Assembly: GCF_019578655.1 (NCBI RefSeq)
Contig: NC_063260.1
Span: 11,100,501 to 11,164,500, forward strand
Origin: Ricinus communis
Lineage: Eukaryota; Streptophyta; Magnoliopsida; Malpighiales; Euphorbiaceae
DNA length: 64,000 nt
Direction: 5' to 3'
Every line of letters starts with the position of its first letter. Within the stretch, counting starts at the first letter, position 1. The notes beneath the pieces were generated by a model, which had not been told where the DNA came from, did not search any database, and saw only the letters and a list, made by a program, of their open reading frames with translations. Shown piece by piece: positions 39,853 through 54,371 of this stretch. The position numbers and the translations under genes were made by a program.

Positions 39853-39858
39853 CACGTG
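39853..39858. promoter_or_regulatory. G-box (CACGTG) in TPS6 upstream region
   Basis: AACACGTGGCC contains a palindromic G-box with an ACGTGGC (ABRE-like) extension, roughly 380 bases upstream of the presumed TPS6 transcription start. G-boxes bind bZIP and bHLH factors. The 154-codon minus-strand open frame across this region (39556-40020) has no family resemblance and is better read as promoter DNA. Confidence 0.4.
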
Positions 39859-40029
39859 GCCTGTTAGTATTCGCTCTTTAGGCTTACCTGTCAAAAGCTC
39901 CGAGCACCATTGAATACCGTGAGGCCAGCAATCATAGAGATCCGTGTCTCGGTTTTGACCCGATATACCGATGTTTCCCATTATTAGGCCTGGTGGCAAT
40001 TTGCCTCTGCCCAACTCCAAGGGCGTTTT

Positions 40030-43000
40030 CTTTTCCCTTTTTCTTATTTCTTTGGATTTCGAAATTTATGATTTTTGAATGTCTAATTGATTAATTTATA
40101 TAGTTATATTTTGTTTGATACTGCTAATCCGTTTACTAATCATTTTTATCTTGAAAATGGAAAGTATCAGGAGGCGAAATTATTGCATATGGTCATTTCT
40201 TTCATGAATATCTTTTAAGATTATGGGAATTTCAATCTAATTTCATCACAAAATAATTGTAAAAGAAGTGAATAGCTGATATTAGTTTAAGTGTTAGATA
40301 ATAGTCCGTCTCTAGGTACTTTTATAATAATTCATCTTTAATAAAATAAATTATTCATAAAATTTGTGAATAATATCGTCACACGATAAATTTATTTAAT
40401 TTTAAAATTAAAATACAAAAACTCAAAATAATGATAGAATGTATTTTAAAGATATAATCATCTTATTAATTAATTAATTACTTAAAAATATATAATACGA
40501 GATGTACAATTTCTTAACATAAAAAAAGAAAAGAAATAAGAAATAAGAAGAATAAAATATATAAAAAGCAGCCAACTAATGTTATCGCTAATAGCCAAGA
40601 TCATGTGGCAACTTAAATTGCATATTTTAAAAATGCAACTTCCTGTACTGTGAGCTTTGCTATTTGCATATTCCAATTGAATACAGAAAGGTAAATGTAC
40701 CATCTTTCAACATATACCTTACTGTCACTCACGCTATTATGACTGACATAATATATAAGATTTTATGTTATTAATTTTGCTGTGTAGATAATCAGTTGGG
40801 TTTAGGTGCAAGACAATTTCTCCAAGTGCTCTAAAAGCTCCAGCCCCAATCAAATCCGATTTTATATCTCAGCATTCCGCGTAAATTGCATTAATAAATC
40901 ATCCTCTAATATTTATCAACGATAAACAGTTAATCGTCCATTAATTATTTACTTTTTCACATATTAAATTTTATTTAATTAATTCCACATTAAATGCAAA
41001 ACTGGATTCACACACTCGTTTGAACGTAAACCAAAATATCGGCCGAATAGTTGGGTGCATGGAGTAAAGAGCCCTGCCCGGTAGGTCAAATCAAGAATAG
41101 CTAGACGTCACATTTACTTAACCGCCACATCATCCATATGGGATCCACAAATCACATCTGGCATTATTGATTAACTAGAAAAAATATAAAAAGGAATTAA
41201 ATAAACACGGAAGGTGATAGGAATGGAATGGTAATGAGACAGATGGGTGAGGGGTCCGGGTTTAGCCTATCATCCCTGTCCTGTTAAGGACCCGGGCTGG
41301 TACGGAGCATGGAAGTATTTTTAATGCAGGATTAAGTTTGGATTCGAAATAATAATTTATTATATTTATATGTTATTATGTTAGAAATATATTTTTATTA
41401 ATTTATTAAATAAATATCACTGTTGATAAATATAATTAAAAATGAAATTCATATTTATAGAATATTTGATATATTTTAAAATATTTTATTTATTTATTTT
41501 ATTTTAAATAAAATAAAATTAATTACGCTCTTTAAATCTAATTTACACTCGTGAACATTTCTAATGGTTATAGATAAAGTAAGAACATTTATTTTGAGCT
41601 CACATTTATATTAACTCTTAACAACCTCAAAACTTTCATCAATTTTATCTTATATTAAAGATTTAAGATTGGATTTGAATTTTTAGATAGTTTAATTATT
41701 TAATTATTGTATGTAAAGCTTAAAAGGATTAGATTATATTTTTAAATAAAAATTAATAGCTTTTATAATTAGGATTGAAAATCTTAGATTGAATTATTTG
41801 CGTGAGTCTATAAAAAAAACATTTAGATTAGAATATGAACTTTTAGAAAAATACTTAAATTTATTCTTAACTTTATAAAAAAACTCAAATAAAATTAAAT
41901 TGTAATTCTATTTGATAGTAAGATTTTCAATTGAGGTTCGATGAGTAAATGTTAATAAATATTAGCGAAATCACAATAAAATTATTAAATATTATTTGTA
42001 CTTGATTTCTTGTTAACTTTGTTTTGATTTCTGATTTTTATTTTAATCAATTCACCTCATTTCTTGATTGCTCCTAAAAGTACAAAATGCAATAGTCATC
42101 ACAGATCTTATACATCAAGAATAGGAAGAATAATCAACCGACGTCTTGTTTTCGGTGGGTCTAATTTCAAGAGCATATGCAAGATCTAGTGTGTGATTTG
42201 GACCGGATGCTTCTTGCATCAATTTATAATGCACCAACAAGAACAAAGAGAATTTAACAGAGAAAACCGTAATTATAAATAAATTAAGCTAACATTTGCA
42301 AAATCAATGGAATAATACAAAAATCAAAAGGTAAATAATACATTATTTTGTATTTTTTAAAAATATTAGAAAATAATATTGTGTCATTTTGAAATAAAGT
42401 GGATTAGCAGAAAATAAGTGCGTAAAAGTACGTGGATGCTTGCTTGCAAGAACACGTATAATCGGCGCGATTTTTTTTCTTAGTTTTACCACAAACGACA
42501 AGGAAACCCAGAAAACGACAACCGAGGGCGGCAGCAGCATTCTCACAGTCTTCCTTCCCCCGCTCTGAAAACAGAAGATAAGGTTTTTATTAAACCTGGA
42601 AATGTCTGTCTCTATCGACAATCCATGAGAAGTGCTGTTGAGGTCTGCGGAGACGTAACATAACTGTCAGATTAAAGTAGAAGCGGAGATCCTTTTAATC
42701 TAATGGATAGGGAAGCACGAGTAGCTTTTATCGCAATGGACGCGCTAGACGTTGAAACAGATGCAAGAGTGGATACGGAAAGGACATTAAAAATTAACGG
42801 GGAAAGCATTGTGTATATTACATGACATCGGTATTTTGGTGTGCTTGTTTGTTCTATTTCTCCATTCCAAAATCAAAATTTGTTTCTCTGTGCTTCTATT
42901 TATTCAAGTCAACTTTTCCATAACCCTCATTGCAGTTTATGTCTTCCTATTTCAAGTCAAGTCTATTTATTCCATTTTTTTAGAAATTAGATAATTAAAA

Positions 43001-46000
43001 TTTTAATTATTTTTTTTGTTATTTTTTAAATGTCCTAAAATTAGAAAATCAATTTTTTATGATTTTTTGAGGTGTAAAAATATATTTTAATAAACAAAAT
43101 GATAAATTTTCTAGTTTTACTATGCAAACTATAATATAAAAATTAAAAAAATAAACACAAACTGTATCAGATATGCAATGTAATATTTAGTTAAATTCAT
43201 TAAGAAATTTTATTTGAAAAAAGTATATGGGTAAAAAAATAAAATAAAAAAATATATTATAATACTATAAAATATTGACAAACAGATTATATTTTATTAT
43301 AATTTACTTTAGCTATAATTTATTCTATAGAAATTATAAATTAATTTTTATTTTATATAAAATATATAAATATTTTAAATGTATAAATAAATTTTATAAA
43401 TTTTTGTTAAAATAATGTAAGACTTTATTTGATTTTTTAAACAAAATAAAGATAAACAGTACTTTGACTTTAACCTGTAGCAATCATATATATTATAAAT
43501 TGAAAATGATCTAATCGATAATTAAATTATGTATAATTTAAGTTTGTATTCTAATCTAATTATATTAAAATTGAATAGAATATAAATCTATCACAGGCGA
43601 GTAGTTTAATAATTTAATGGCGTAATGTGCTTACTCTATTTGAGTAGATAATTCATTAATGAAATTTAGATAACCTTTCTTTAGGGAATTAGATGACCTT
43701 TTTTATTGAGCTCTTAACCAGTTGGTCATAAAGGCACAATAGAAATATAAATATGATTGAGGCTAAATCTATTGAAAAATGAGGTTAATTTGGATTGAGG
43801 TTAAATTTATATGGAGTCTGATTTTTTATAGAAAATGAATAAATTTTGCATTAAATAAATGCCGGGTATATGATTGGGTCCAAAATGATAATGGGTTATG
43901 GGTGGCAGTCCTAATTTATTTATTTTGTCTCTCAGTGGATCCTTATCCATATCTTTAAAAAGGAAAAAAAAAATAATCATCATTGTTGCATATGTAGTAG
44001 CATGTGAAAGCTAAGGAATATTTTTTAAGAAAAGTGCTATAAATGTGTTTAGAAATAAATCCAATTGAGTGAAATAAATTTTTTTATCATTAATACTGTC
44101 TAAAAAATTATTTCAATAGTTAATTGATAATAATAAATAAAATTTTTATTAAAATATTTAATTTATTAACTATCGGTCATCGTTATAAGCTATTAATCAT
44201 CAACTATTCTTTTTTCCTTTGATAACTAAATAAACACTACTATTATTTGGCTAACTTTCTTGGTTCAAAATAAGAGGATAAAATAATGAATTATGTAAGG
44301 TGGAAGAATTATTTTTAAAAAGGACAATAAACTACTATATTCAAAGAAAAAAACTCTAATTCAAGACCCCAACCTTTAATATAAAACCTAGACTAAAATC
44401 TAGTAATTAAAAATGACCACTTTTAAACAATGATAGTACAAAGTCAAAGTCTAATGTAACTAAGCATTTAATTGTTGAAATTAGTAATATAACAATAATA
44501 ACTCCTCAACTGTGTTAGATTAAAAATATATAAATATAATCATGATTTTAATATCTAATTTAATATCCGTGAGTGTAAAAATAATAAAAATAATATATTT
44601 AGAATAATTCTAATTAAAAATATTGAATATTTTATTATAATAGTAAGAATTTGCCGATTATAGCAAAAATTTGGTAGCTCGTCACTAAATGCCGATAATA
44701 GGAAAATAATTAATATAGGTTAGAAGCATTATAGCTATATGAATAAAAAAAGAAATAAATAAGTAAATAGAAAACAAATATATCTGTTATTTATTTATTG
44801 AGTAAATAAATAATAATTGATTATATGATACTACTTCCATATACTATTTTTTGATATTTTATAATTATAATTATTTGAGAAAAATAGCAAAAGAAACAAA
44901 ATAAATGAATACTTTTGAAATGCAAGTGAAGACTAGACAGCCCAAGTTGATAATTAATAATTACAACTAATATATTAGTATGTAATGCCATTGAAGGTGT
45001 GAACATATTTTTGAGATAAATAACAATATTTTATTGAAATTATTCACTAATATTCAAAAAGTTGCTTCTTCCTTTTTCCTTTTCTCCTGATTTTAGTGTA
45101 TTGTCGGAATCCTCGACTTTCTCTTGTTGATCTCTTTTTGTGTTGCAAAGTTTTGAACTCTTGCTCCCTATCCACCAAATGAAACAATCCGAAAAGAGAC
45201 CCGAATGCTCAACTAGTTTATTTAAAGTTTAGTTGGTTATATTTTTAGAAATTTTTTATTTAAATTTGATAAATATATTATAACAAATCAAAAAATAATA
45301 TATATATTTTTATGATTTGAAATTAAACCCATGAATCGTAAATAATATTAATTGGAAGATGATTCAAGTGTTTTTAAAAAGGAAGAAGCAGTAAACTGTG
45401 GCCCTTAGGATTTACGAAGGGCCATTAACTTCTTCGTTACTTCTTAATTTTAGGGTGCACACGCTCTTCCACTGGAAACTTTCATTGTCGTCCAATCAAA
45501 TCAGGATTTGGACGCATATAATTGCATTTGGCAAAGGAAAACCTTCTTCTTCTTTTTCTTTTCTTTTTTGAGCTGGAGAGAGAATTTGCGGTTTCGCGTT
45601 GCTGCGTGCAAATATTACAATGATAATGGCATTAACTTTACGTCCAAATCACTGAATTGAAGCTTTTACTTTTGAGCTTTTATCGAATTGGACACATTTC
45701 ACCTCTCTTCTCTACCCTTTTGCATTGGGAGATGACTGTGTTTGATTCACCCATGTAATCATTTCTCTTTCTTTTCATAATTGAAAAATAAATTATTCCA
45801 TCTGATCCTTGTGATATCTGATTATTATCATTTACATCATAGTTCAGGCGATAAATATCCCATATAAATAAAATTTAAATTTATTGCTTGAGAATACTTT
45901 CAAATAGCTTATTCATTATTAAAGTAATTGACACTATGTTCAATAATATTAGCAACAACAACTGAGAGATAAGCTATTTAATTCATGTACTAATTTATCT

Positions 46001-48390
46001 ATGAAATAATTAATAAGATTTATAAAAGTTTTAGAAATAACATTTGGATTAGATACATTATTCATCCGAATTCAAGTTGTCATTCTATATGTGCTGGTTG
46101 GTTTTTATTAAACTTGAAAAAAAAAAAATTAATTTGCCACTATTAAAAATGACTAGAATGAATTGATAGAGGCCCCTCTAATGATAAAAATAATAACACA
46201 GTACAAATGAAGCAACTTATAAGCAATTCTATTTTATATAGTTAGAAGGCAACCGTTGAAATGATCAAAGTTTGATATGTTTCTTTACATGCTACTTAAG
46301 GGACTCCCACGCCACTCAATTAGTGGATGTCCATGCATGCATGTGAACCCTTTAACAAATTCCATTAGTTTGTCTTCAAGCTTAAAGTGATGAACATAGC
46401 CAAGTCATCCACTTTTGAATATGATTGGGAATCTCATGAGCATATATATAGAAAAATTCCCTTTACTTTTTGAGTTGGATTAATTACCAAAACCCAATTC
46501 TAAATCTCAATTCTTATTTAATATCTTATCCCCTAACAATTAAGTCTACTAACCCACAACTACCCTGCAACACCAGTGACACCTTAATTCTCCTCCACCT
46601 AATTATGGTGACATAAAACCAGAAACCTTAAATAATAAACAGTGCAAAAGAGAAAAGAAACAGTTAATCCCACCAATCCAAAACAACAAATAATCATCAC
46701 TTTCAGAAGTATACATTCAAATGAATTTCATTGGAGCTGAGGCAGCATGGTTCTGCTTGCTATTAGCTAGAGAGTTGTTTTAATTAGTTAATTAAACATC
46801 TGGGATTAGATGGATGATTAGATTATGGATATGTAGCGATGGCAACGGCACAATGGTCAATTGTAATACTTCGTTTATTTTGAACAACATAAATATGTTA
46901 TCTTCCTCATATAGATAGAGCAAGCAATGGTAATTCAATTCAATGGGAAACCAGTCATCATCCACTCATTATACTTTAATTCGTGGCAATAAAAAAATAA
47001 AATAAATATCGACCATTACCTTGGAAAGATGCTAACTAGACTTCTAGCCATGGGATCTTTTTATGTTTGGGTTCTCATTTTTCCATGTATTTATGTTTCA
47101 AAGATTGTTTTGACAGACTTGTATATGACGTTTCTCTCTGAATTTGTCTTTCTGAATAATGATTTTACTCGAATTTGTACTATACTACAGAAAGAAAAAA
47201 AGATTAAAGACATTCACAATTTTATGAATAAAGAAACCAATCCAACCCTGATTGTTGTAGGAGTCATGAACCTCTTATTAGAGTCTCATGTCTAATAAAC
47301 GATTGCATTAAAATTAATGAAATATGTGAAGAAGTTTGTATAAACTTGTATTGATAAAACAGTGATGAGTATTTTTTTACAATTGTGAGTTTATTTACAA
47401 CTGATTGAAGAATTTATATTGATATTTACATATGTCTAACGGCTACTTTCTAAGAGGGGAAAGGTAAAAGTGACCTTTCCTGTTTTGCAGAAAATATTGC
47501 TCCCTTTCACCCTTGATCAGTGATGAGAAGCCTGCACAAGCAATCCAACTTGTGCAGTCTCTAAGACCATGCCTTCAATAAGCATAACTTGATCGCTTGA
47601 GATATCTTTCCTACTATATCTCTTCGTAAAATTTTCTCTTTTCAATAAAAGTTTAAATTATTTGTTTCTTCTCTTTCTCTTCTAACTATTTCTATATGTC
47701 CTTTATTCTGTTCAAAGCAAAAAAGAAAATGGTAATCTCATTACATAATTTATTACGTACTCAATAGTAAAATCTGTTGGCACGTAAAAGCTGCTCTCAA
47801 GTCCTAAACGTGCAGCTTTTGCAATACATGGAAACACGTAAAGAAAACATTTTGGATTCATCTGCCATGAATGAATGCAAGGTCGCCAACATCTCCACGG
47901 GAGGAGACCTGACCTTCTACTGCTACAGCATGAACAGTATTACTTCATCAGCGCCTTATTCCTTTTGTGTGGCCTTCATAAAGGAATTAACTAAAAATTG
48001 GACCTTAAGATATACTTCTTCTACTACACTGGCACCTGATTTCTTTTTTTTTTTTTTCGTTTTAACTTATTTCAAAGCGGTCTATTAATATTTTAATAGA
48101 AATTCTGTTAATATTTCGTTTTAACTTTCTGTTTAATTCTATATTCAATTTTTTATTAATAAAAAAAAGAAGAACACGACTTTTTAACAGAATAATAATA
48201 AAAATAAAAATAATTTAAAAGCTCTTTTCTCTTTTCTTAAAATTAAAAAGAAAAAAAATATTATTCTTAAAATAATATAGAAAATACTAAATTATTTATG
48301 TAGTTCTGAATTCTATCTTGTGGTTTGAATTGAAAGAAAATAAAAGAGATGGGAATAAAAATAAATTTATATTCTCTTATTTGAGAATCT
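40030..48390. other. long gene-poor AT-rich intergenic region
   Basis: No intact gene recognised over about 8 kb. The open frames are short and mostly low-complexity, including 42343-42621 (-) and 47777-48088 (+). Less AT-rich islands occur at about 42400-42800, 45370-45740 and 47450-47960; they could be relics or noncoding transcripts, but nothing identifies them. A perfect 9-bp inverted repeat is at 47532-47557. Confidence 0.4.
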
Positions 48391-48395
48391 AAAGA

Positions 48396-49515
48396 GGGTG
48401 TGTTCAATTAAGAATTTTAAAGACTATGATGGAGTTTAAAAATTAGGATGTATTCAATAATAACTTTGAAAATTTTTATTTAAATCATATGATATTTAAT
48501 ATAGATTTTTAAAGACTTTTAAAAAGTCTTTAAATTATAAAGTATTCAATTACAATATTTATAAAGTCTTTAAAAGTAAGCTAGTACTTAAAAAGTCGTC
48601 AACTTTTATAAATATGAACTTTCATATACTTTCAATGACTTTTTATGCATTGTTATGAATACAAACTCATCTTTTTTTTTTTTCAAAATTTTATGTATTA
48701 TATCTTTATTTCTCTTTACTATATTCTCTATCTTAAAAGATATAAGAAATATGAAACTTTAGAAGTTAAAAATTATTTACTAATAATATTTTCTTGTACT
48801 CACACATACAAAAAATTAATTAAAATTTTTTAATTTAATTTTAAAAGAGCCTCATACAAAATATGAATTTAAAATAGAATATTTAATGAATTATTTTAAG
48901 CAAACAACTCCACGATATATATAGACTTCTAGATTTTATTAGGAAGATTATTTGGATATTTTTTTTTCTGTTAGTGAGCATAATTGTCAGTTAAGTATTT
49001 ATCAAATAATTTAGTAAGTGTGATTATTATTAGTTTAAATATTTATCAAACAACTAATAAATAAAATATAACGATTATGACATGAATTTGGTGGTTTAAT
49101 TTGAGACAAATCGTAATATATGATAATTTCATTTAAAAAAAATTATTCTCTAGATAAAAAAATTATTCATGTTGTGAGATAAAAAAATTTAAAACTGGTA
49201 TGAATTTAAAACAACAATGAAATAAAGTCTATTATTTTGCATTATATGGAAAATAATATTTAAAGTAAATAGAAAAGAATGAAAAAAATAATAAAAGTAA
49301 AATGATTAAATTTATTTTTTAATAATTAAATAATAGCCTGTGAAAATCAATAAAAATTTACCAATGTCTATAAAAATATTTTTATGTAAAGTCTGTAAAA
49401 GTTATTTATTAAATCATAAACTCTGTAAAAGTCATTAAAAATTCAAAATTTTTTTAAAAGTAATTCATTTAAAAGAAATCTATAAATATTTTTAAAATTT
49501 TTAATTAAATACACA
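48396..49515. mobile_element. MITE-like non-autonomous DNA element
   Basis: The left end GGGTGTGTTCAATTAAGAAT and the reverse complement of the right end (ATTGTGTATTTAATTAAAAA) are imperfect inverted repeats. Both subterminal regions are filled with repeated GACTTTTA / TAAAAGTC-type motifs. A second terminus-like sequence (GGATGTATTCAATAA) at about 48445 suggests a nested or rearranged copy. There is no transposase frame. I could not find a clear target duplication, so the exact ends are approximate. Confidence 0.5.
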
Positions 49516-50680
49516 ATTTTAAAAATGGATGAAAAAAGAAAAATATATCAATATCTATAATTATTTTAACCTTTTATCTCTAGAATTTGATTTAAATTAT
49601 TATACATCTTTCTTTTACTCTCTCCACTTTTTCTTCAATTTGGAGAGAAATATATTAGGAAAAGTACATATTATTTTCCTTGCTCTCTTTGTTTTCCATC
49701 CACTTCTTAACGTGAGAAAAATCAAATTCAATCTTACTTCTTCTTTTATTTTCTCACTTTCCAAGCAAACAAAGAGTTAGCGAGGAGAATGAGACTTGTT
49801 CTTGCACTTTCTCTATGCTTAGCCTTTAGCTGGAATTTCTTTTGTGGAACTTTGCTTTGGTCTTCTAACATTGTTTTATTTTCTTTCTCTTATTATTAAT
49901 AATAGTTTTCTTTCTCTCTAAACATTGTTGTATTGTTGGATAAATGAAATAAGAGTGTGAATCATAATTATTTAATATTAAATAATTGAAATATATTTAA
50001 TTATTTAAATTTAATAAATATATATTAATTATTTTTTATTTAAAATAAATTTCGTTTAAATTAAATAAAAAATTTCTAATATATGTATAATTCTTTTATT
50101 ATATGTATAAAATATTAACAACATATGTCATTCACTAAAGGCGAGATAAAATAAAAATAATCTAGATAGTAATCGTACTTAAAAATTCTCTAGTTAGCTA
50201 ATCTTTATTATTTTATAAATTTAATAAATTTTCTACTAAAATATTTAAAAAAAAAATTAAAAATAAAAATTATCTAAGGTAAAACAGAACTTGGGATCTC
50301 AGAAAATAGTTAAAATGTCTACGTCAAAAGAAAAAGACAGATAATTTCTAAATACCCTTACTACATAACGGAAAGAAATAGTTACCATATTACTGTTCAC
50401 TGGTCATTTGGCCTCCTTTGCTTTAAAACCAAAAAGAAAAAAAGAAAAGGAAAAGTACTAATGGAAGCAAAAACGATCAACTGCATGCCATCCATTAATC
50501 GAGGAATGGGAAAAAGGAAACCCTTGATTAGTTCCTTTGGGGCAGAAAAAAGAGGAAGCAGACAAAGGTTGGGATTCTTCTCTGATATCCAAAATCCTCT
50601 GGGTCAGGCATGAAATATATAGAGAGATATTCTACTTCTAAAAAAATTATGCAACTATACTTGTCACCAAATCTAGCTTA
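49516..50680. other. KNATM upstream region
   Basis: AT-rich with no recognisable gene. The last ~300 bases are the presumed KNATM promoter. The open frame at 49529-49780 is low-complexity and has no family match. Confidence 0.4.
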
Positions 50681-50690
50681 TATATAAATA
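50681..50690 (+). promoter_or_regulatory. candidate TATA box of KNATM-like gene
   Basis: TATATAAATA ends 32 bases before the first ATG (50723). With usual TATA-to-start spacing the leader for that ATG would be only about 10 nt, so the second in-frame ATG at 50747 is a realistic alternative start. Confidence 0.5.
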
Positions 50691-50722
50691 CCCATTACCA
50701 TTTTCTAGTATTTTGGACATAG

Positions 50723-51690
50723 ATGGAAGCAGAGGGAGAGATAGTGATGGAGGTTAAAAGTACTGAGAACGAAAAACACTGTAAAAATGGTAGCTCGAGG
50801 GCTGCAAAGGAAGAAGAAGAAGAAGAAGAAAAAGAGATACAGAAGAGAATATTAGGGCATCCTTTGTATTCCCTTTTAGTTGAGACACATATCGACTGCC
50901 TCAAGGTATATTTAATGTTGCACGTTTTATTCCTTCACAATTGTTTTTACTTTCATTTAATTTGCTTCCTTTCTTTTTCTTCTTCGCACGATCGTGCGTG
51001 TATAAGAACTAATGGGACGTTATCCAATTAGTTAGATAAAAGAAATCCATTATAAGCTAAAGTAGAAATTTAGTCCAGCTGGAGTTTTACAGAAAGATAA
51101 GAAATATGTTTTATTTTTATGGTATAAAATCCAATCAAATTTCTTGAATTAACAGACATGTTAACAAAGTAGATGCAAATATGGCCAAAATGCTGATACA
51201 GACCAGATCAGCGGATAGGGAGACAAGAACATAGGAACACTTCTTCTCTCTTTATGCTAATATAAAACTGATGACAGGTGGGCTTAGGTGAAATCGCAAA
51301 TGTTGATCCGAAACAACAAGCAAACGTAGAACCTCAAAGTCCCAAAAAAGGATCTTCCGACCTCAGTCTCTTCATGGTATAAGGCTGTTCCTTTACTTCT
51401 CCAGCTTCAACTCTGCTTAAATTCCAGTAATAAAATTCTAAAGCAAAAACAGAAGAATAAAAAATTATGCACTAGCAATTGCAGTCTTCTTTTTCTCTTT
51501 TATTTACCTTTTCCTGTAGGATTGTATGGCATTTGGCTCAAAACTTTTTATCTTTTTGGGCAAGCAGGAAGCATATTGCGTTGCCTTGAACAAGCTCAAA
51601 GAGGCGATGGAGGAATCATTGCAAGAGACGGCAAAATTTATTAAGGCCATGCATAATCAATTAGCGGAGATCAATGACAAGGATCAGTGA
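50723..51690 (+). CDS. KNATM: KNATM-type protein: MEINOX domain without homeodomain (3 exons)
   Basis: Exons 50723-50905, 51278-51376 and 51568-51690 join in frame to 134 residues plus stop, with GT-AG introns. An acidic N-terminal stretch (Glu run at residues 30-36) precedes KNOX1, recognisable from HPLYSLLVETHIDCLKVGLG (47-66). KNOX2 follows, from EAYCVALNKLKEAMEESLQE (95-114) onward. The protein stops right after the MEINOX region; there is no ELK or homeodomain, and the next gene starts 361 bases away on the other strand, so none is hidden downstream. This is the architecture of class M KNOX (Arabidopsis KNATM), which binds BELL and KNOX partners and modulates their activity in leaf and meristem development. 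The first ATG may be bypassed in favour of Met9 (50747). Short length is normal for the class. This is not a truncated class I or II KNOX judging by the complete ending and the absence of downstream homeobox relics. Confidence 0.88.
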
Positions 51691-52051
51691 AAAAATCCAA
51701 ATCCCAACTCTACATAGCTATTGAGTAATTAAGAAAGAAAACGAGGATTAATTATGCCTCACAGGAACCTAAACTAACTAATTTGCATCTCTACTGCTAG
51801 CTCTAAACTACCTCATCAAGGCTCTCAAAGTCTTTTGTTTATCACCAGTCAAGTAATGAAGTCCACACTTGCTGGTAACTCCCCTAGTGTTTTAATAAAT
51901 GATAAAAAGGCATCAGAAAGCAAGTTAACTGCAAATTAATGGGATATGTTACTAATAACAAAGCCAAATTCACAAAGCAAGCTACTGATCATACAACTTA
52001 CATTTACAAACACAGTTTTTGGAACTTTTTCAGTCCAAAACGGATGAACTC
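51691..52051. other. shared 3' flank of convergent KNATM and methyltransferase genes
   Basis: The 361 bases between the two stop codons must hold both 3' UTRs, so the transcripts may overlap at their ends. No other feature is seen. Confidence 0.6.
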
Positions 52052-53538
<1,487 letters not shown>

Positions 53539-53658
53539 ACCTAAAACTCAAAAACCTCTACTTTGGAGAAAATTAAAGTTTTGCAGAGCAACTGTTTGAT
53601 GAAGAATCTATTTTCTCCAGAGTGAGGGGTTTTAATAACGCCAACAAAATTCCAACAG

Positions 53659-53664
53659 CACGTG
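53659..53664. promoter_or_regulatory. G-box near methyltransferase start
   Basis: CACGTG lies about 120 bases upstream of the methyltransferase ATG, next to a TATA-like stretch (53671-53682 region). The placement is compatible with a core promoter but unproven. Confidence 0.35.
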
Positions 53665-53683
53665 TCATGAGTATATAAAATAT

Positions 53684-54371
53684 AATGACAACAAGAGCTG
53701 ATAAAGCCGTGATATTTTCTCTTTTGTTTTCTTGTTTGTCTAATGGGAAAGCCATGGCATTGTCTGCGTCACTGGATGTTAGTGGACAACGAAGAGGAGT
53801 ATTTGGAAAAAGATAATAGTATGCGTCATTTACCCTGTTCGTTAGTTTCTTAATGCATTAATTCTAAATATCGTAGAACTGATTAATATGGTAATTAGAA
53901 TTGTTTGAAGCGACTATACAAATGTCTGTATAAGACACTAAAGTTAAGATCTACGTAAAATTTAAGAATAATATACTTCAACACGCAAATCATATCGTGT
54001 TGCTTTGATTAAAAAGAAAAAGCATATCGTGTTGCAAAGTTCAAATAATATTAAAAGAATTCTTTTTCACCAGCTGCAGCCATTTTCATCAATCTTTTTC
54101 TTCTTTTATTTGCAAAAAGCTAATTCAGAAAAAATAAAAAATCGAATACCTATCTAAGTGTGAATTAAATAAATCAATGAGTATAGAATTAGTTTAGATT
54201 CAATCTAAAAAATTTATTGAGTCAGACCGATTTTAATACTATATTAAAAATTAAATTAATTTGATTAATAATAAGAATTAAAAAATAATAAAATTAAATT
54301 TGAATTTAGTTAAAAGCAAAATAACTACAAGTAGCGAGTTAATTGATTCAACTTTTTCGGTGAGTGATATG
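53684..54371. other. methyltransferase promoter side and AT-rich spacer
   Basis: No gene recognised. The right end includes the left target duplication (54364-54371) of the hAT-type element. Confidence 0.4.

Noticed and set aside
39556..40020. 154-codon minus-strand open frame upstream of TPS6
   Set aside because: No family resemblance, a lysine-rich low-complexity tail, and it lies across DNA that holds a G-box and CT-rich promoter-like sequence. More likely the TPS6 promoter.
42343..42621. 92-codon minus-strand open frame in a less AT-rich patch
   Set aside because: No motif or family resemblance, and it runs into low-complexity AT sequence at its end.
47777..48088. 103-codon plus-strand open frame
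   Set aside because: No recognisable domain, ends in a poly-Phe run from a T tract, and shows no splice or promoter context.
50808..50832. GAA-rich run in KNATM exon 1 as a possible noncoding microsatellite
   Set aside because: It stays in frame as a Glu-rich segment between the start and the KNOX1 domain, so it is coding.
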